64,000 nt of DNA. It comes from Pseudozobellia thermophila. Its GTDB lineage: Bacteria > Bacteroidota > Bacteroidia > Flavobacteriales > Flavobacteriaceae. The notes below the pieces were generated by a model, which was given only the letters and a program-made list of their open reading frames with translations, was not told the DNA's origin and made no database searches. Both the position numbers and the translations under genes were made by a program. This document shows, piece after piece, positions 57,901 through 64,000 of this stretch; position 1 is the stretch's first letter; the number at the start of each line of letters is the position of its first letter. The stretch covers positions 62,001 to 126,000 of the forward strand of contig NZ_FQYU01000006.1 in assembly GCF_900141855.1 (NCBI RefSeq), written 5' to 3'.

Positions 57901-59193
57901 AGTGGTAAAGTGTTGCCGGGCTATACCCAATCCGTTGGTTTTATCGGCTCGTTAAGGCCTTCCTTCGGTTTTGTCTTCGGAAGCCAGGCCGATGTGCGTT
58001 TTGAGGCGGCACGTAAAGGGTGGCTTGTCGATTTTGATGGATTTAACGAACAGTATATCGACAATATAAATAGGCAGTTGAACATCACGGCCACCGCCCA
58101 ACCGATCAAGGACTTGACCATAGACCTTTCCGCCGACCGCCAGTATTCGAACAGCTATCAAGAAAATTACGACATAGACCTATGGTCGCGCAACGAAATA
58201 CCCTTGGGTAACCAATACGGTAACTTCAGCATTTCGACGGTAATGATCGGTACGGTCTTCAACAAAAGCGACGAGTTCGATTCAAAGACCTTTGAGCAGT
58301 TCAAGCAGAACCGCTTGGTCATCGCGAACAGGCTTGAGGCCGACAGGGGGTTCAAATCAAAAGGCGAGGTCGACGAGGAGAGCTTTCCCGAACTTTACGG
58401 AAAAACCCAGCAAGAGGTCCTCTTACCCGCTTTCTTTGCAGCTTATACGGGGCAAGATCCCGAACGGGTGAATTTGGATGCCTTCCGACAGATTCCCATC
58501 CCCAACTGGAGTTTGAAATATACCGGGTTGATGCGCAACAAGTGGTTCAAGAAGAAGTTTCAGCGGTTCTCCGTCAGCCACGGGTATCGTGCGGCCTATA
58601 GTATAAACTCCTTCCAGACCAACCTCGAAAAAGTTCAACTTGAAAATGAAGGGCTTTCAACGGTCGATTCGGAAACAGGCGATATTATGCCCGACCTTAT
58701 TCTGAACAACGTGGTCTTGAACGACGAGTTCAACCCTTTGGTGCGGCTCGATTTTGAGATGAAAAACTCGGTAAGCGTATTGGCCGAAATGCGCAAAAGC
58801 CGTATTCTGGCCCTGAGCTTCGACAACAACCTAATGACAGAGACCAATGGTAGCGAGTATACCTTGGGCTTGGGCTACCGCTTTAAGGATGTCAAGTTCG
58901 TTACCAATATCGGGGGCAATAAAACACGCCTGAAAGGAGACCTTAACCTTAAGGCCGACCTAACGTTGCGCGATAACATTACCATAATAAGGAACCTCGA
59001 TATCGACAACAACCAGATTACCTCGGGCCAGAACCTGCTGTCGATCAAGTTTACGGCCGATTACGCCCTCACCAAAAACCTGAACGCCCTGTTCTTCTAC
59101 GACCATTCGTTCTCGAAGTTTGCCGTTTCAACCGCCTATCCACAGACGACGATAAACACCGGCTTTACCATAAGGTATAACTTTGGAAACTAA
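51997..59193 (+). CDS. sprA: T9SS translocon / gliding motility protein SprA
   Basis: A 2398-residue outer-membrane protein, matching the roughly 2400 residues known for Flavobacterium SprA (Sov in Porphyromonas). SprA forms the very large beta-barrel pore through which type IX substrates leave the cell and is needed for gliding. A signal peptide ([19 protein letters not shown]) is followed by alternating strands throughout, many Asn/Asp/Tyr-rich, ending in an aromatic strand [11 protein letters not shown]. No ATG precedes the signal peptide; TTG at 51997 fits, and another TTG lies ten codons on. It sits between ruvA and gcvH, an arrangement I recall from other flavobacteria. Confidence 0.96.
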   Translation: MKTGAELILKLSFKRILLFSVFFVSMGVLSAQETEDEGAEERQVDSVKTGFSLGRLRMENPESIVSKYIYDPKLKMYIYSEKVGDFDIGYPIILTPEQYYKLVEQEGIKDYFKEKSDAFSGKKEGSEEARKNLLPNFYVNNNFFQSVFGGNTIEVIPQGSVAMDLGVIWQKNDNPSLSPRNRTNTSFDFDQRISLSMLGKIGERLQVTANYDTEATFDFQNIVKLDYTPTEDDIIQSIEVGNVSMPLNSSLIQGSQSLFGVKTQLQFGKTRVTAVFSQQQSQSNTVVAQGGGTVNEFSVTALDYDEDRHFFLAQYFRDHYDEALANYPFIKSQVQITRLEVWVTNSSQQTLNVRNIVGIQDLGEFDPLTSDPDNKKTRIYNNAPAGFFNMNTGGQPNALPRNNANDYDPALLGTANGALNENIRDVSTVEQGFSIAGYQPNQGFDYAFLENARKLVQGSDYTFNSQLGYISLNQRLSNDEVLAVAFQYTYNGNVYQVGEFANGSLDATTVSGDVDNLVINNNTLILKLLKSNITNVSDPIWDLMMKNIYATGAYSLSQDDFKMNILYSNPTPRNYITPVDDATWPDGLQDRILLNVFNFDRLNTYNDVQSGGDGFFDFVSGITVNTQNGQIIFTKVEPFGEYLFEELGGGDYDNENGYNPNQEKYVFRDMYELTKSAALQDPEKNKFLLKGTYKSEGSNGISIGAFNVPRGSVTVTAGGRQLQEGIDYTVNYQAGTVQILDPSLEASNTPINISVENNAVFGQQTRTFSGVNVEHQFNDNFVLGATLLNLNERPLTQKSNYGVEPVNNTIFGINGNFSTEVPFLTRLVNKLPNIDTDVPSNLSVRGEIAWLKANSSKNADFEGETTTYLDDFEGAQALIDVRSSLGWAMASTPLEFLDNPTQKGLETGFNRAKLAWYTIDPVFYTNQRPSGITDSDISTNATRRIYVDEVFPNVEIAQGQTRQQTTLDLAYYPNLKGPYNANENFDDVPADEKWGGIMRSLSSTNFEQSNVEFVQFWVMDPYVDGTATSSGELVINLGNISEDILADGLKQYENGLPVDGEGSTKPENPVWGPVPATQALVYAFDVDEGARAQQDLGFDGLDDSGEAEIYGDQNGDDPALDNYEYFLQRDGDILNRYLNYNNPQGNSPVQVTDDNRGSTTLPDVEDIDRDLTMNTVNSYYEYRIPIKPNTTINDLYVTDIRDSLELSGARIPDGSTVRTRWIQYKVPLSQFTDAIGGIADFRSISSMRMYLTGFDSEVLLRFATLDLVRGDWRTYTKTLDDDDPNVDDDATIVDVSAVNIEENENRSPIPYVLPPGVVREQLNNNNTIVQQNEQSLSLVIEDLEPEDSRGVFKNIDIDVRQYEKLKMFMHAEKIQESDTYDVEHPLVGFLRIGTDFTENFYQLELPLEFTPFNSVSEEAIWPDNNEMEVVLADLNKVKSVWITGSDLTEIRYFEVVDGEVVPVDEFAPRTPGTLRIGIKGNPSLGSIRSMMVGVKNASSLPARGEVWFNELRLAGLDNEGGWAAVAAVDANIADFASVSATGSTSTSGFGSIDQMPTERSREDAISYDLVTNVNIGQLLPPKWGVQIPFNYGISEELITPEFDPVYDDLKLEDRIAAAESEQAADDIRTQAEEYTKRTSLNLIGVRKDRGEEADANFYDIENFTFNYSYNETNHRDFEIAALEDKNVTTGFVYNHNFDPLEVAPFAKNDSLFTGQYLQWLKELNLNLLPTSVSVNSNFDRQFNQQRFRDVVEEGVDKLELPTLQQRNYTFNWQYAINYNLTKSLRLNMSGSNNRIVRNYLEDPSDPNSEIDETLGLWDGFWDLGEPNRHSQQLELNYELPFNKIPVLDFINAQYSYTSNFDWQRGGDALNLAIAEEQNSDEISSVNTIQNASTHNLTANLNMQRFYDMIGLKKRDGKSKASAAPVRKDKAGNPVKGSRKSEGKTSGLFNTAVDVLTMVKRLNVNYNESSGKVLPGYTQSVGFIGSLRPSFGFVFGSQADVRFEAARKGWLVDFDGFNEQYIDNINRQLNITATAQPIKDLTIDLSADRQYSNSYQENYDIDLWSRNEIPLGNQYGNFSISTVMIGTVFNKSDEFDSKTFEQFKQNRLVIANRLEADRGFKSKGEVDEESFPELYGKTQQEVLLPAFFAAYTGQDPERVNLDAFRQIPIPNWSLKYTGLMRNKWFKKKFQRFSVSHGYRAAYSINSFQTNLEKVQLENEGLSTVDSETGDIMPDLILNNVVLNDEFNPLVRLDFEMKNSVSVLAEMRKSRILALSFDNNLMTETNGSEYTLGLGYRFKDVKFVTNIGGNKTRLKGDLNLKADLTLRDNITIIRNLDIDNNQITSGQNLLSIKFTADYALTKNLNALFFYDHSFSKFAVSTAYPQTTINTGFTIRYNFGN

Positions 59194-59230
59194 GCCGGGC
59201 TTGGCCCCTGCACCTACTAGGTCATATTTT

Positions 59231-59262
59231 TTTGAAAACCATAGGGGAATCCTTTACATTTG
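59231..59262 (+). promoter_or_regulatory. Promoter for gcvH (TTTG-N20-TACATTTG)
   Basis: TTTG at 59231-59234, 20 nt, TACATTTG at 59255-59262: both boxes exact. The gcvH ATG is 20 nt downstream of the -7 box, so gcvH need not depend on read-through from sprA. Confidence 0.75.
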
Positions 59263-59282
59263 CTGCAATTAAAACGAAAATT

Positions 59283-59663
59283 ATGAATATTCCATCAGAA
59301 TTAAAGTATACCAAAGACCATGAATGGGTAAGGTTGGACGGGGATGTAGCCACGGTGGGCATTACCGATTTTGCACAGGGAGAGTTGGGCGATATCGTAT
59401 ATGTGGAAGTGGAAACGCTCGATGAAACCTTGGGGAAGGAAGAGGTTTTTGGTACGGTCGAGGCCGTAAAGACCGTGTCGGATCTGTTCCTGCCCCTGAG
59501 CGGTGAGATTATCGAGTTCAACGAAGCTTTGGAGGACGCCCCCGAAAATGTAAATACGGACCCTTACGGTACAGGTTGGATGATCAAGGTCAAAATCAGT
59601 GATGCTTCCGAGGTCGATGGCCTAATGTCGGCCGACGAGTATAAAGAGCTCATCGGTGCTTAA
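59283..59663 (+). CDS. gcvH: Glycine cleavage system H protein
   Basis: A 126-residue lipoyl carrier that shuttles the aminomethyl group between the P, T and L proteins. The lipoylated lysine is Lys63 in [47 protein letters not shown] and [14 protein letters not shown] are family signatures. The ATG at 59283 gives the normal N-terminus; the frame is open from 59232 but that would start within the promoter. The other gcv genes are not in this window. Confidence 0.97.
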   Translation: MNIPSELKYTKDHEWVRLDGDVATVGITDFAQGELGDIVYVEVETLDETLGKEEVFGTVEAVKTVSDLFLPLSGEIIEFNEALEDAPENVNTDPYGTGWMIKVKISDASEVDGLMSADEYKELIGA

Positions 59664-60057
59664 AAAAAGAAAGTTCACTATGGCATTTGTAAGCTGGATG
59701 GTATTTGTCACCTTTTCCAGCTTATCTTCTTTTAAAGGGGACGATACCCCGAAATTCGATATCCCGCATTTGGATAAGGCGGTGCACTTTACCTTCTACT
59801 TTGTGGCGGCCGTTTTGGCCGTCTTCTTTATCAGGGAGCAAAGCCGTGGAAAGTTTCCCTTTGGCAAGGCCCTCCGGATTTCGGTGCTGGGAGCCATAGG
59901 GTTTGGTATAGTTATTGAGGTATTACAGATGACCTTAACATCTGATAGACAGGGCGATGTGCTTGATGCCGTCGCCAATAGTTTGGGAGCACTGGGCGGA
60001 ATGGCGGCCCTGAAATTCCTGTTTTCCAAAGTAGAGCGGTTAAAATGGGAAATTTAA
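59656..60057 (+). CDS. VanZ-family small membrane protein
   Basis: A 133-residue membrane protein with about four helices and the VanZ pattern: [19 protein letters not shown] after the first helix, then [10 protein letters not shown] and [19 protein letters not shown]. VanZ is named for a teicoplanin-resistance accessory, but most family members have no known role. A GTG start at 59656 overlaps the gcvH stop by 8 bp and keeps a basic KKRK end before helix 1; an ATG at 59680 is the alternative. Probably co-transcribed with gcvH. Confidence 0.85.
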   Translation: MLKKRKFTMAFVSWMVFVTFSSLSSFKGDDTPKFDIPHLDKAVHFTFYFVAAVLAVFFIREQSRGKFPFGKALRISVLGAIGFGIVIEVLQMTLTSDRQGDVLDAVANSLGALGGMAALKFLFSKVERLKWEI

Positions 60058-60111
60058 TTGCTTTTTAAAGGAATATTTAATTAAATTAGCAAACATTAAA
60101 ATCGAACAATT

Positions 60112-60816
60112 ATGGAACCGAAAAAGAATCCGAAAGCGGATATAGGTCGTAACAGTGGCCTCTATTTTGTTATTGGGCTGGCCTTGACCATGGCTTTGGT
60201 CTATGGTGCATTAGAGTGGAAAACGTATGATGAGGTAAACGATTACGATATTTCCATGAATGTTGATGAGGAGTTGGACGAAGAAGTTCCGATGACCGAA
60301 CAGATAAAGACCCCACCGCCACCACCGCCACCGGCAGCACCCGAAATCATCGAGGTAGTTGAGGATGAGGAAGAAGTGGAGGAAACCGTAATCGAGTCGA
60401 CCGAGACCAGTCAAGAAGAAGAGATTATCGAGGTCGAGGACGTTGAGGTCGAGGAAGAGGTGGAAGATGTAGACGTTCCTTTTGCCGTTATTGAAGATGT
60501 GCCTGTGTTTCCCGGTTGCGAGAACGAATCCGATAAAAGGGCCTGTTTCCAGAAAATGATGCAGAAGCACATCAGCAAAAACTTCCGTTACCCCGAAATC
60601 GCCCAAGAAATGGGTATACAAGGTAGGGTGAGCGTCATGTTCACCATTCAAAAGGACGGTAGTATAGGCAATGTAAGAATGCGTGGTCCGGACAAGAACT
60701 TGGAAAAAGAGGCTGCCCGAATTATCAGCAAGCTTCCCAAAATGACTCCCGGTAAACAAAGGGGAAGACCGGTAAGGGTTCCATTCAGTATTCCTATTAC
60801 CTTTAAGCTTCAATAA
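60112..60816 (+). CDS. TonB-like energy transducer
   Basis: A 234-residue TonB-type protein. It has a cytosolic basic start, one membrane helix (about 17-37), a periplasmic linker with seven prolines in a row (about 65-71), and a long Glu/Val-rich acidic stretch (85-125). The C-terminal TonB domain (about 155-234) has IQGRVSVMFTIQKDGSIGNV and the final beta strand. It would transmit proton-motive force from ExbBD to outer-membrane receptors. The segment AVIEDVPVFPGCE before the domain is typical of Bacteroidota TonBs. ExbB/ExbD are not nearby, and the gene may be its own unit with a terminator. Confidence 0.93.
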   Translation: MEPKKNPKADIGRNSGLYFVIGLALTMALVYGALEWKTYDEVNDYDISMNVDEELDEEVPMTEQIKTPPPPPPPAAPEIIEVVEDEEEVEETVIESTETSQEEEIIEVEDVEVEEEVEDVDVPFAVIEDVPVFPGCENESDKRACFQKMMQKHISKNFRYPEIAQEMGIQGRVSVMFTIQKDGSIGNVRMRGPDKNLEKEAARIISKLPKMTPGKQRGRPVRVPFSIPITFKLQ

Positions 60817-60862
60817 CGACCATTCGGATTTTTCCTTGATCGGAAATCCCTTTAAGATATAG

Positions 60863-60898
60863 AAGTCCCGTTTGCTAATACGCGAACGGGACTTTTTT
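60863..60898 (+). terminator. Intrinsic terminator after the TonB-like gene
   Basis: AAGTCCCGTT and AACGGGACTT form a 10-bp stem (an adjoining GC/GC pair may extend it), followed by T's to 60898. It lies about 47 nt past the stop. Confidence 0.87.
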
Positions 60899-60950
60899 GT
60901 TTTCCGCTCCCATAGCCTTTGGGGGCTTTGTATTAAAGATGCCCAATTCG

Positions 60951-60981
60951 TTGCAAGAAAAGCTGTTGGGGCCTATCTTTG
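60951..60981 (+). promoter_or_regulatory. Promoter for ctaB (TTG-N20-TATCTTTG)
   Basis: TTG at 60951-60953, 20 nt, then TATCTTTG at 60974-60981; the ATG follows 18 nt after the -7 box. It drives ctaB and the overlapping subunit III gene. Confidence 0.6.
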
Positions 60982-60999
60982 CAGTCCGAAAAGAGATAA

Positions 61000-61899
61000 A
61001 TGAAAACTGCTGTTAATACGGCTACCCGTCCCACGTTAACGTTGGCCATAGCCGATTTTAAGGAAATTACCAAGGCTCGACTGGCGATCAGCGTGGTGTT
61101 CTCGTCGATAGCAGGCTATTTATTGGGGGCCCAGCAGGTAGATGTCGTATCCCTTTTGCTTTTGGCCTTCGGGGGCTATTGTATGGTCGGGGCGTCCAAT
61201 GCCTACAACCAGGTGATAGAGCGCGACTTGGACGCGTTGATGAAACGCACGGCCAACAGGCCGATTCCTTCGGGTCGCATGTCGGTAAGGACGGCAATGG
61301 CCATCGCCGTGGTACTCACCCTTCTCGGTGTGGTGACCCTGTACCAGCTCAACCCGAAAACCGCCATGTTCGGGGCCATTTCCATTTTTTTGTATACAAG
61401 TGTCTATACCCCCTTAAAGACAAAGACCCCCTTGGCCGTATTCGTAGGTGCCTTTCCGGGAGCCATTCCGTTTATGTTGGGATGGGTGGCCGCGACCAAT
61501 GAATTCGGTATCGAGCCGGGAACCCTGTTCATGATTCAGTTCTTTTGGCAGTTCCCGCATTTTTGGGCCTTGGGCTGGATGCTCGATGACGACTATAAAA
61601 GGGGCGGGTTTAAAATGCTTCCTACCGGGAAAAAGGACAAGGGTACCGCACTTCAAATAATTATGTACACCATTTGGATGCTGGTCATTTCGATCGTACC
61701 GGCCTTCGGTATCACCGGCCTCCTCGAACTGTCCGTGCCGGCGGCGGTCATTATTTTCCTGATGGGAATGGTGATGTTGGTGTTCGCCTTCCGGCTTTAT
61801 GAAAAACGCGATAACCTTACGGCCAAAAAGCTTATGCTCGCAAGCGTTAGCTATATAACATTGATGCAGATCGTTTACGTAATAGATAAGTTTATTTAA
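61000..61899 (+). CDS. ctaB: Protoheme IX farnesyltransferase (heme O synthase)
   Basis: A 299-residue UbiA-family membrane prenyltransferase with about nine helices that attaches the farnesyl tail to heme b, the first step to heme a for the aa3 oxidase. The first aspartate-rich motif is NAYNQVIERDLDALMKRT, the second is in the loop with FWALGWMLDDDYKRGGFKMLP. KARLAISVVFSSIAGYLLG is the typical start. It begins a second cytochrome oxidase gene block, followed after 4 bp by a subunit III gene. Confidence 0.96.
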   Translation: MKTAVNTATRPTLTLAIADFKEITKARLAISVVFSSIAGYLLGAQQVDVVSLLLLAFGGYCMVGASNAYNQVIERDLDALMKRTANRPIPSGRMSVRTAMAIAVVLTLLGVVTLYQLNPKTAMFGAISIFLYTSVYTPLKTKTPLAVFVGAFPGAIPFMLGWVAATNEFGIEPGTLFMIQFFWQFPHFWALGWMLDDDYKRGGFKMLPTGKKDKGTALQIIMYTIWMLVISIVPAFGITGLLELSVPAAVIIFLMGMVMLVFAFRLYEKRDNLTAKKLMLASVSYITLMQIVYVIDKFI

Positions 61900-61903
61900 G
61901 CAG

Positions 61904-62485
61904 ATGGATTTAACACAGGGAACATTAAAGGAAAAGAACGACAGGGCGAAGAAAATGATGCTTTGGTTCGGTATCGTGAGTCTGGTTATGGGCTTCGCCG
62001 GATGGACGAGTGCCTACATCGTCAGTAGTTCGCGGGAAGACTGGATCAGCGAACTTCAGCTGCCGACCTCCTTCTTTGTCAGCACCGCTGTCATTATTAT
62101 AAGTAGTTTCACCTATATCCTGGCCAAGAAATCGATCCGACAAGACAAGGGTAAGATGACGACCAATTGGCTTTTGGTCACTTTGGGGCTGGGCGTGGCC
62201 TTTATTCTTTTGCAGTTTAACGGTTTTTCGCAAATGGTGGCCCAAGGCTATTACTTTACGGGGCCGACCAGCAACATAAAACTGTCCTATGTGTTCTTGA
62301 TCGCCATGGTGCATATCGTCCACGTTGTGGCGGGAATAATCTCGTTATTGGTGGTTTTATACAATCAATTGAAGTCGAAATACTCGTCGAAGGAGTACTT
62401 GGGCCTCTCCCTAGGCGCTACTTTTTGGCATTTTTTAGACCTCTTATGGATTTATTTATTGGGTTTTATGTATTTCGTTGGATAA
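61904..62485 (+). CDS. Cytochrome c oxidase subunit III, short paralogue
   Basis: A 193-residue heme-copper oxidase subunit III-type protein with five helices (KMMLWFGIVSLVMGFAGWTSAY at the start, HFLDLLWIYLLGFMYFVG at the end). The His and Trp-rich last helix is the family hallmark. It lacks the first two helices of seven-helix forms, as in many Bacteroidota. It starts 4 bp after ctaB. A second, longer paralogue follows, so the complex may contain both, or they may be alternative subunits. Confidence 0.92.
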   Translation: MDLTQGTLKEKNDRAKKMMLWFGIVSLVMGFAGWTSAYIVSSSREDWISELQLPTSFFVSTAVIIISSFTYILAKKSIRQDKGKMTTNWLLVTLGLGVAFILLQFNGFSQMVAQGYYFTGPTSNIKLSYVFLIAMVHIVHVVAGIISLLVVLYNQLKSKYSSKEYLGLSLGATFWHFLDLLWIYLLGFMYFVG

Positions 62486-62522
62486 TAAAATGGAATTATG
62501 TCGGTTTTCATTGGCAATCGGC

Positions 62523-62553
62523 TTTCGTTTCAAGTGAGAAAACTATAAATTTG
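62523..62553 (+). promoter_or_regulatory. Promoter for the second subunit III gene (TTTC-N19-TAAATTTG)
   Basis: TTTC at 62523-62526 (one mismatch to TTTG), 19 nt, then an exact TAAATTTG at 62546-62553, in the 96-bp gap before the ATG at 62582. It suggests the last two genes can be read apart from ctaB. Confidence 0.6.
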
Positions 62554-62581
62554 TGCAAATTTTAACCATACTTTAAATTAA

Positions 62582-63571
62582 ATGGATACTACGGTAACAA
62601 CAGGTACGGCGAAAGAAAGCGTATGGGGAGGCGGTAATCAACCTCTTGGTGCGAGTTATGGCAAAATGATGATGTGGTTTTTCATCGTTTCCGATGCTTT
62701 GACTTTTTCTGGCTTTTTGGCCTCTTATGGCTTCTCTAGATTTAAATTCATAGAAACTTGGCCCATAGCGGACGAGGTGTTTACCCACGTTCCGTTTTTT
62801 CATGGCAATTATCCCATGATCTATGTGGCCTTTATGACCTTTATCCTTATTATGTCTTCCGTGACCATGGTGTTGGCCGTGGATGCCGGCCATAAGATGA
62901 AGCAGAACGCCGTAATCTGGTATATGTTCCTGACCATTATCGGGGGTGCCATATTCCTTGGATCACAGGCTTGGGAATGGGCGACCTTTATCAAGGGCGA
63001 CTATGGGGCTGTCGAGACCAATGGTGGACGAATTTTACAATTCGTAAATGCCGAAACGGGCGAACGCGCGGCATTGGCCGATTTCGCCAAAATATTGCCT
63101 TCCGAAAGGGCACATCACGAACGTAAGAACGGCGTTTGGTTTTACGAGGAAGGATATAAACCGAGCTTTTCGCTGGACGAGGTAAGGGAAGGCTTTTTGG
63201 CCAACCCGAACATCTTGATCAGGACGGAGGCCATTGTGCAAGAAGGTGAACGGGAAGGCCATAAGACCTTGTTGACCCGTGAACAGTCCTTGGAAAAGAT
63301 CAAGGACGCCAAATTGGTGGTCGAAGGCGCCAACCTGATCAGAAACGAGTACGGTAGCCGATTGTTCGCCGATTTCTTCTTCTTTATTACCGGTTTTCAC
63401 GGATTCCACGTATTCTCCGGTGTGGTCATCAATGTGATTATATTTTTCAATGTTATATTGGGTACCTATGAGCGCAGGGGCCATTACGAGATGGTAGAGA
63501 AGGTAGGGCTGTACTGGCACTTTGTAGACTTGGTCTGGGTATTCGTATTTACATTCTTCTATTTGGTATAA
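62582..63571 (+). CDS. Cytochrome c oxidase subunit III, long paralogue with soluble insertion
   Basis: A 329-residue subunit III. Five helices match the family (MMMWFFIVSDALTFSGFLASYGF; final HFVDLVWVFVFTFFYLV). Between the third helix (about 112-132) and the fourth (about 260-283) there is a soluble insert of roughly 120 residues (138-258), charged, with ERKNGVWFYEEGYKPSFSLDE. Subunit III normally has only a short loop here. The frame is continuous. The insert is placed to sit on one face of the complex and could touch a partner such as complex III. It is followed by the subunit IV gene. Confidence 0.92.
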   Translation: MDTTVTTGTAKESVWGGGNQPLGASYGKMMMWFFIVSDALTFSGFLASYGFSRFKFIETWPIADEVFTHVPFFHGNYPMIYVAFMTFILIMSSVTMVLAVDAGHKMKQNAVIWYMFLTIIGGAIFLGSQAWEWATFIKGDYGAVETNGGRILQFVNAETGERAALADFAKILPSERAHHERKNGVWFYEEGYKPSFSLDEVREGFLANPNILIRTEAIVQEGEREGHKTLLTREQSLEKIKDAKLVVEGANLIRNEYGSRLFADFFFFITGFHGFHVFSGVVINVIIFFNVILGTYERRGHYEMVEKVGLYWHFVDLVWVFVFTFFYLV

Positions 63572-63603
63572 TTGGTTAACGGTAATTGGAAAAATTGATA
63601 TAA

Positions 63604-63987
63604 ATGGCACACGCACACAAACTTGAAATATTTAGGGGGCTATTGAAATTTAAGAGCAATACCCAAAAAATCTGGGGCGTACTCATATTCTTGTCCATTG
63701 TTACGGCAATCGAGGTGGTATTGGGTATATACAAACCCCGTGTTTTGACACACTCCTATTTTCTGGGCATGAAACTGCTCAACTGGATATTTATTATCTT
63801 GACCTTGGTTAAGGCGTATTACATCGCTTGGGATTTTATGCACTTAAGGGACGAGAAAACCTCTTTGCGTAGGGCCATCGTATGGGTGCCGGTCTTTTTG
63901 GCCTCGTATCTGGTCTTTATCCTATTGTTCGAAGCCGATTACGTCTATACCGTTTATAGGGACGGCTTTATTAAATGGAATTTCTAG
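63604..63987 (+). CDS. Cytochrome c oxidase subunit IV family protein
   Basis: A 127-residue small membrane subunit with three helices, the second containing LLNWIFIILTLVKAYYIAWDFMHLRDE, the usual signature of prokaryotic subunit IV (CtaF/CyoD-like). It probably helps assemble or stabilise the oxidase. It lies 32 bp after the long subunit III gene and ends 13 bp before the right edge of the window. Confidence 0.9.
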   Translation: MAHAHKLEIFRGLLKFKSNTQKIWGVLIFLSIVTAIEVVLGIYKPRVLTHSYFLGMKLLNWIFIILTLVKAYYIAWDFMHLRDEKTSLRRAIVWVPVFLASYLVFILLFEADYVYTVYRDGFIKWNF

Positions 63988-64000
63988 TACCGGGATGAAC

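Noticed and set aside
61904-63571. Tandem subunit III genes considered as one gene split by a frameshift
   Set aside because: Each has its own full set of helices, stop codon and start; the second also has its own promoter, so they are paralogues.

Overview
The window is chromosomal DNA from a member of the Bacteroidota, almost certainly a marine-type Flavobacteriaceae. Three things support this. There is a complete sprA gene (type IX secretion/gliding). There is an alternative complex III cluster (actABCDEF) joined to an aa3-type cytochrome oxidase. Promoters of the Bacteroidota form TTTG-N17-23-TAnnTTTG recur, and clear Shine-Dalgarno sequences are scarce. I cannot name the genus from sequence alone. 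The region is dense, largely core genome. I see no transposase, phage gene, integrase, CRISPR array or rRNA, and one tRNA gene.

Layout. 1-8.0 kb, mostly minus strand: the start of an MMPL/RND exporter that runs off the left edge, then frr and pyrH, a divergent M61-type lipoprotein peptidase, and the translation block rplM-rpsI-rpsB-tsf. S2 here carries a 143-residue C-terminal extension ending in a helix-hairpin-helix module. 8.2-20 kb: a tiny protein that is little more than a T9SS sorting domain, a dicarboxylate symporter, polA, a glycosylasparaginase-like hydrolase, cutC, a membrane metallophosphoesterase, a cysteine-less thioredoxin and a large DUF2723/GT117 membrane glycosyltransferase. 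20.2-26.9 kb: tRNA-Gln, a cation:proton antiporter, the rimP-nusA-infB operon with a terminator-like hairpin in its leader, and a SPOR-domain protein.

27.0-38.9 kb is one long respiratory operon, actA-actB-actC-actD-actE-actF-coxB-coxA: a quinol:cytochrome c oxidoreductase and the first two subunits of the oxidase it feeds. The missing parts, heme O synthase, two subunit III paralogues and subunit IV, lie at 61-64 kb, so the window holds nearly the whole terminal electron transport chain in two blocks.

39-61 kb: a GIN-domain (DUF2807) protein, an acyl-CoA oxidase-like enzyme, ruvB, a cytochrome P450, queG, a two-gene sucrose module (GH13_18 sucrose phosphorylase plus SLC45/GPH-type transporter), the malic enzyme maeB, ruvA, the 2398-codon sprA, gcvH, a VanZ-family protein and a TonB-like energy transducer.

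I found no wholly new multi-gene system. The items most worth a second look are the HhH module shared by ribosomal protein S2 and the ActC subunit, the possible attenuator ahead of rimP-nusA-infB, the thioredoxin with both active-site cysteines replaced by serine, the orphan T9SS sorting domain, and the His-rich segments in neighbouring ActF and CoxA. All calls come from reading the sequence; no database search was run.
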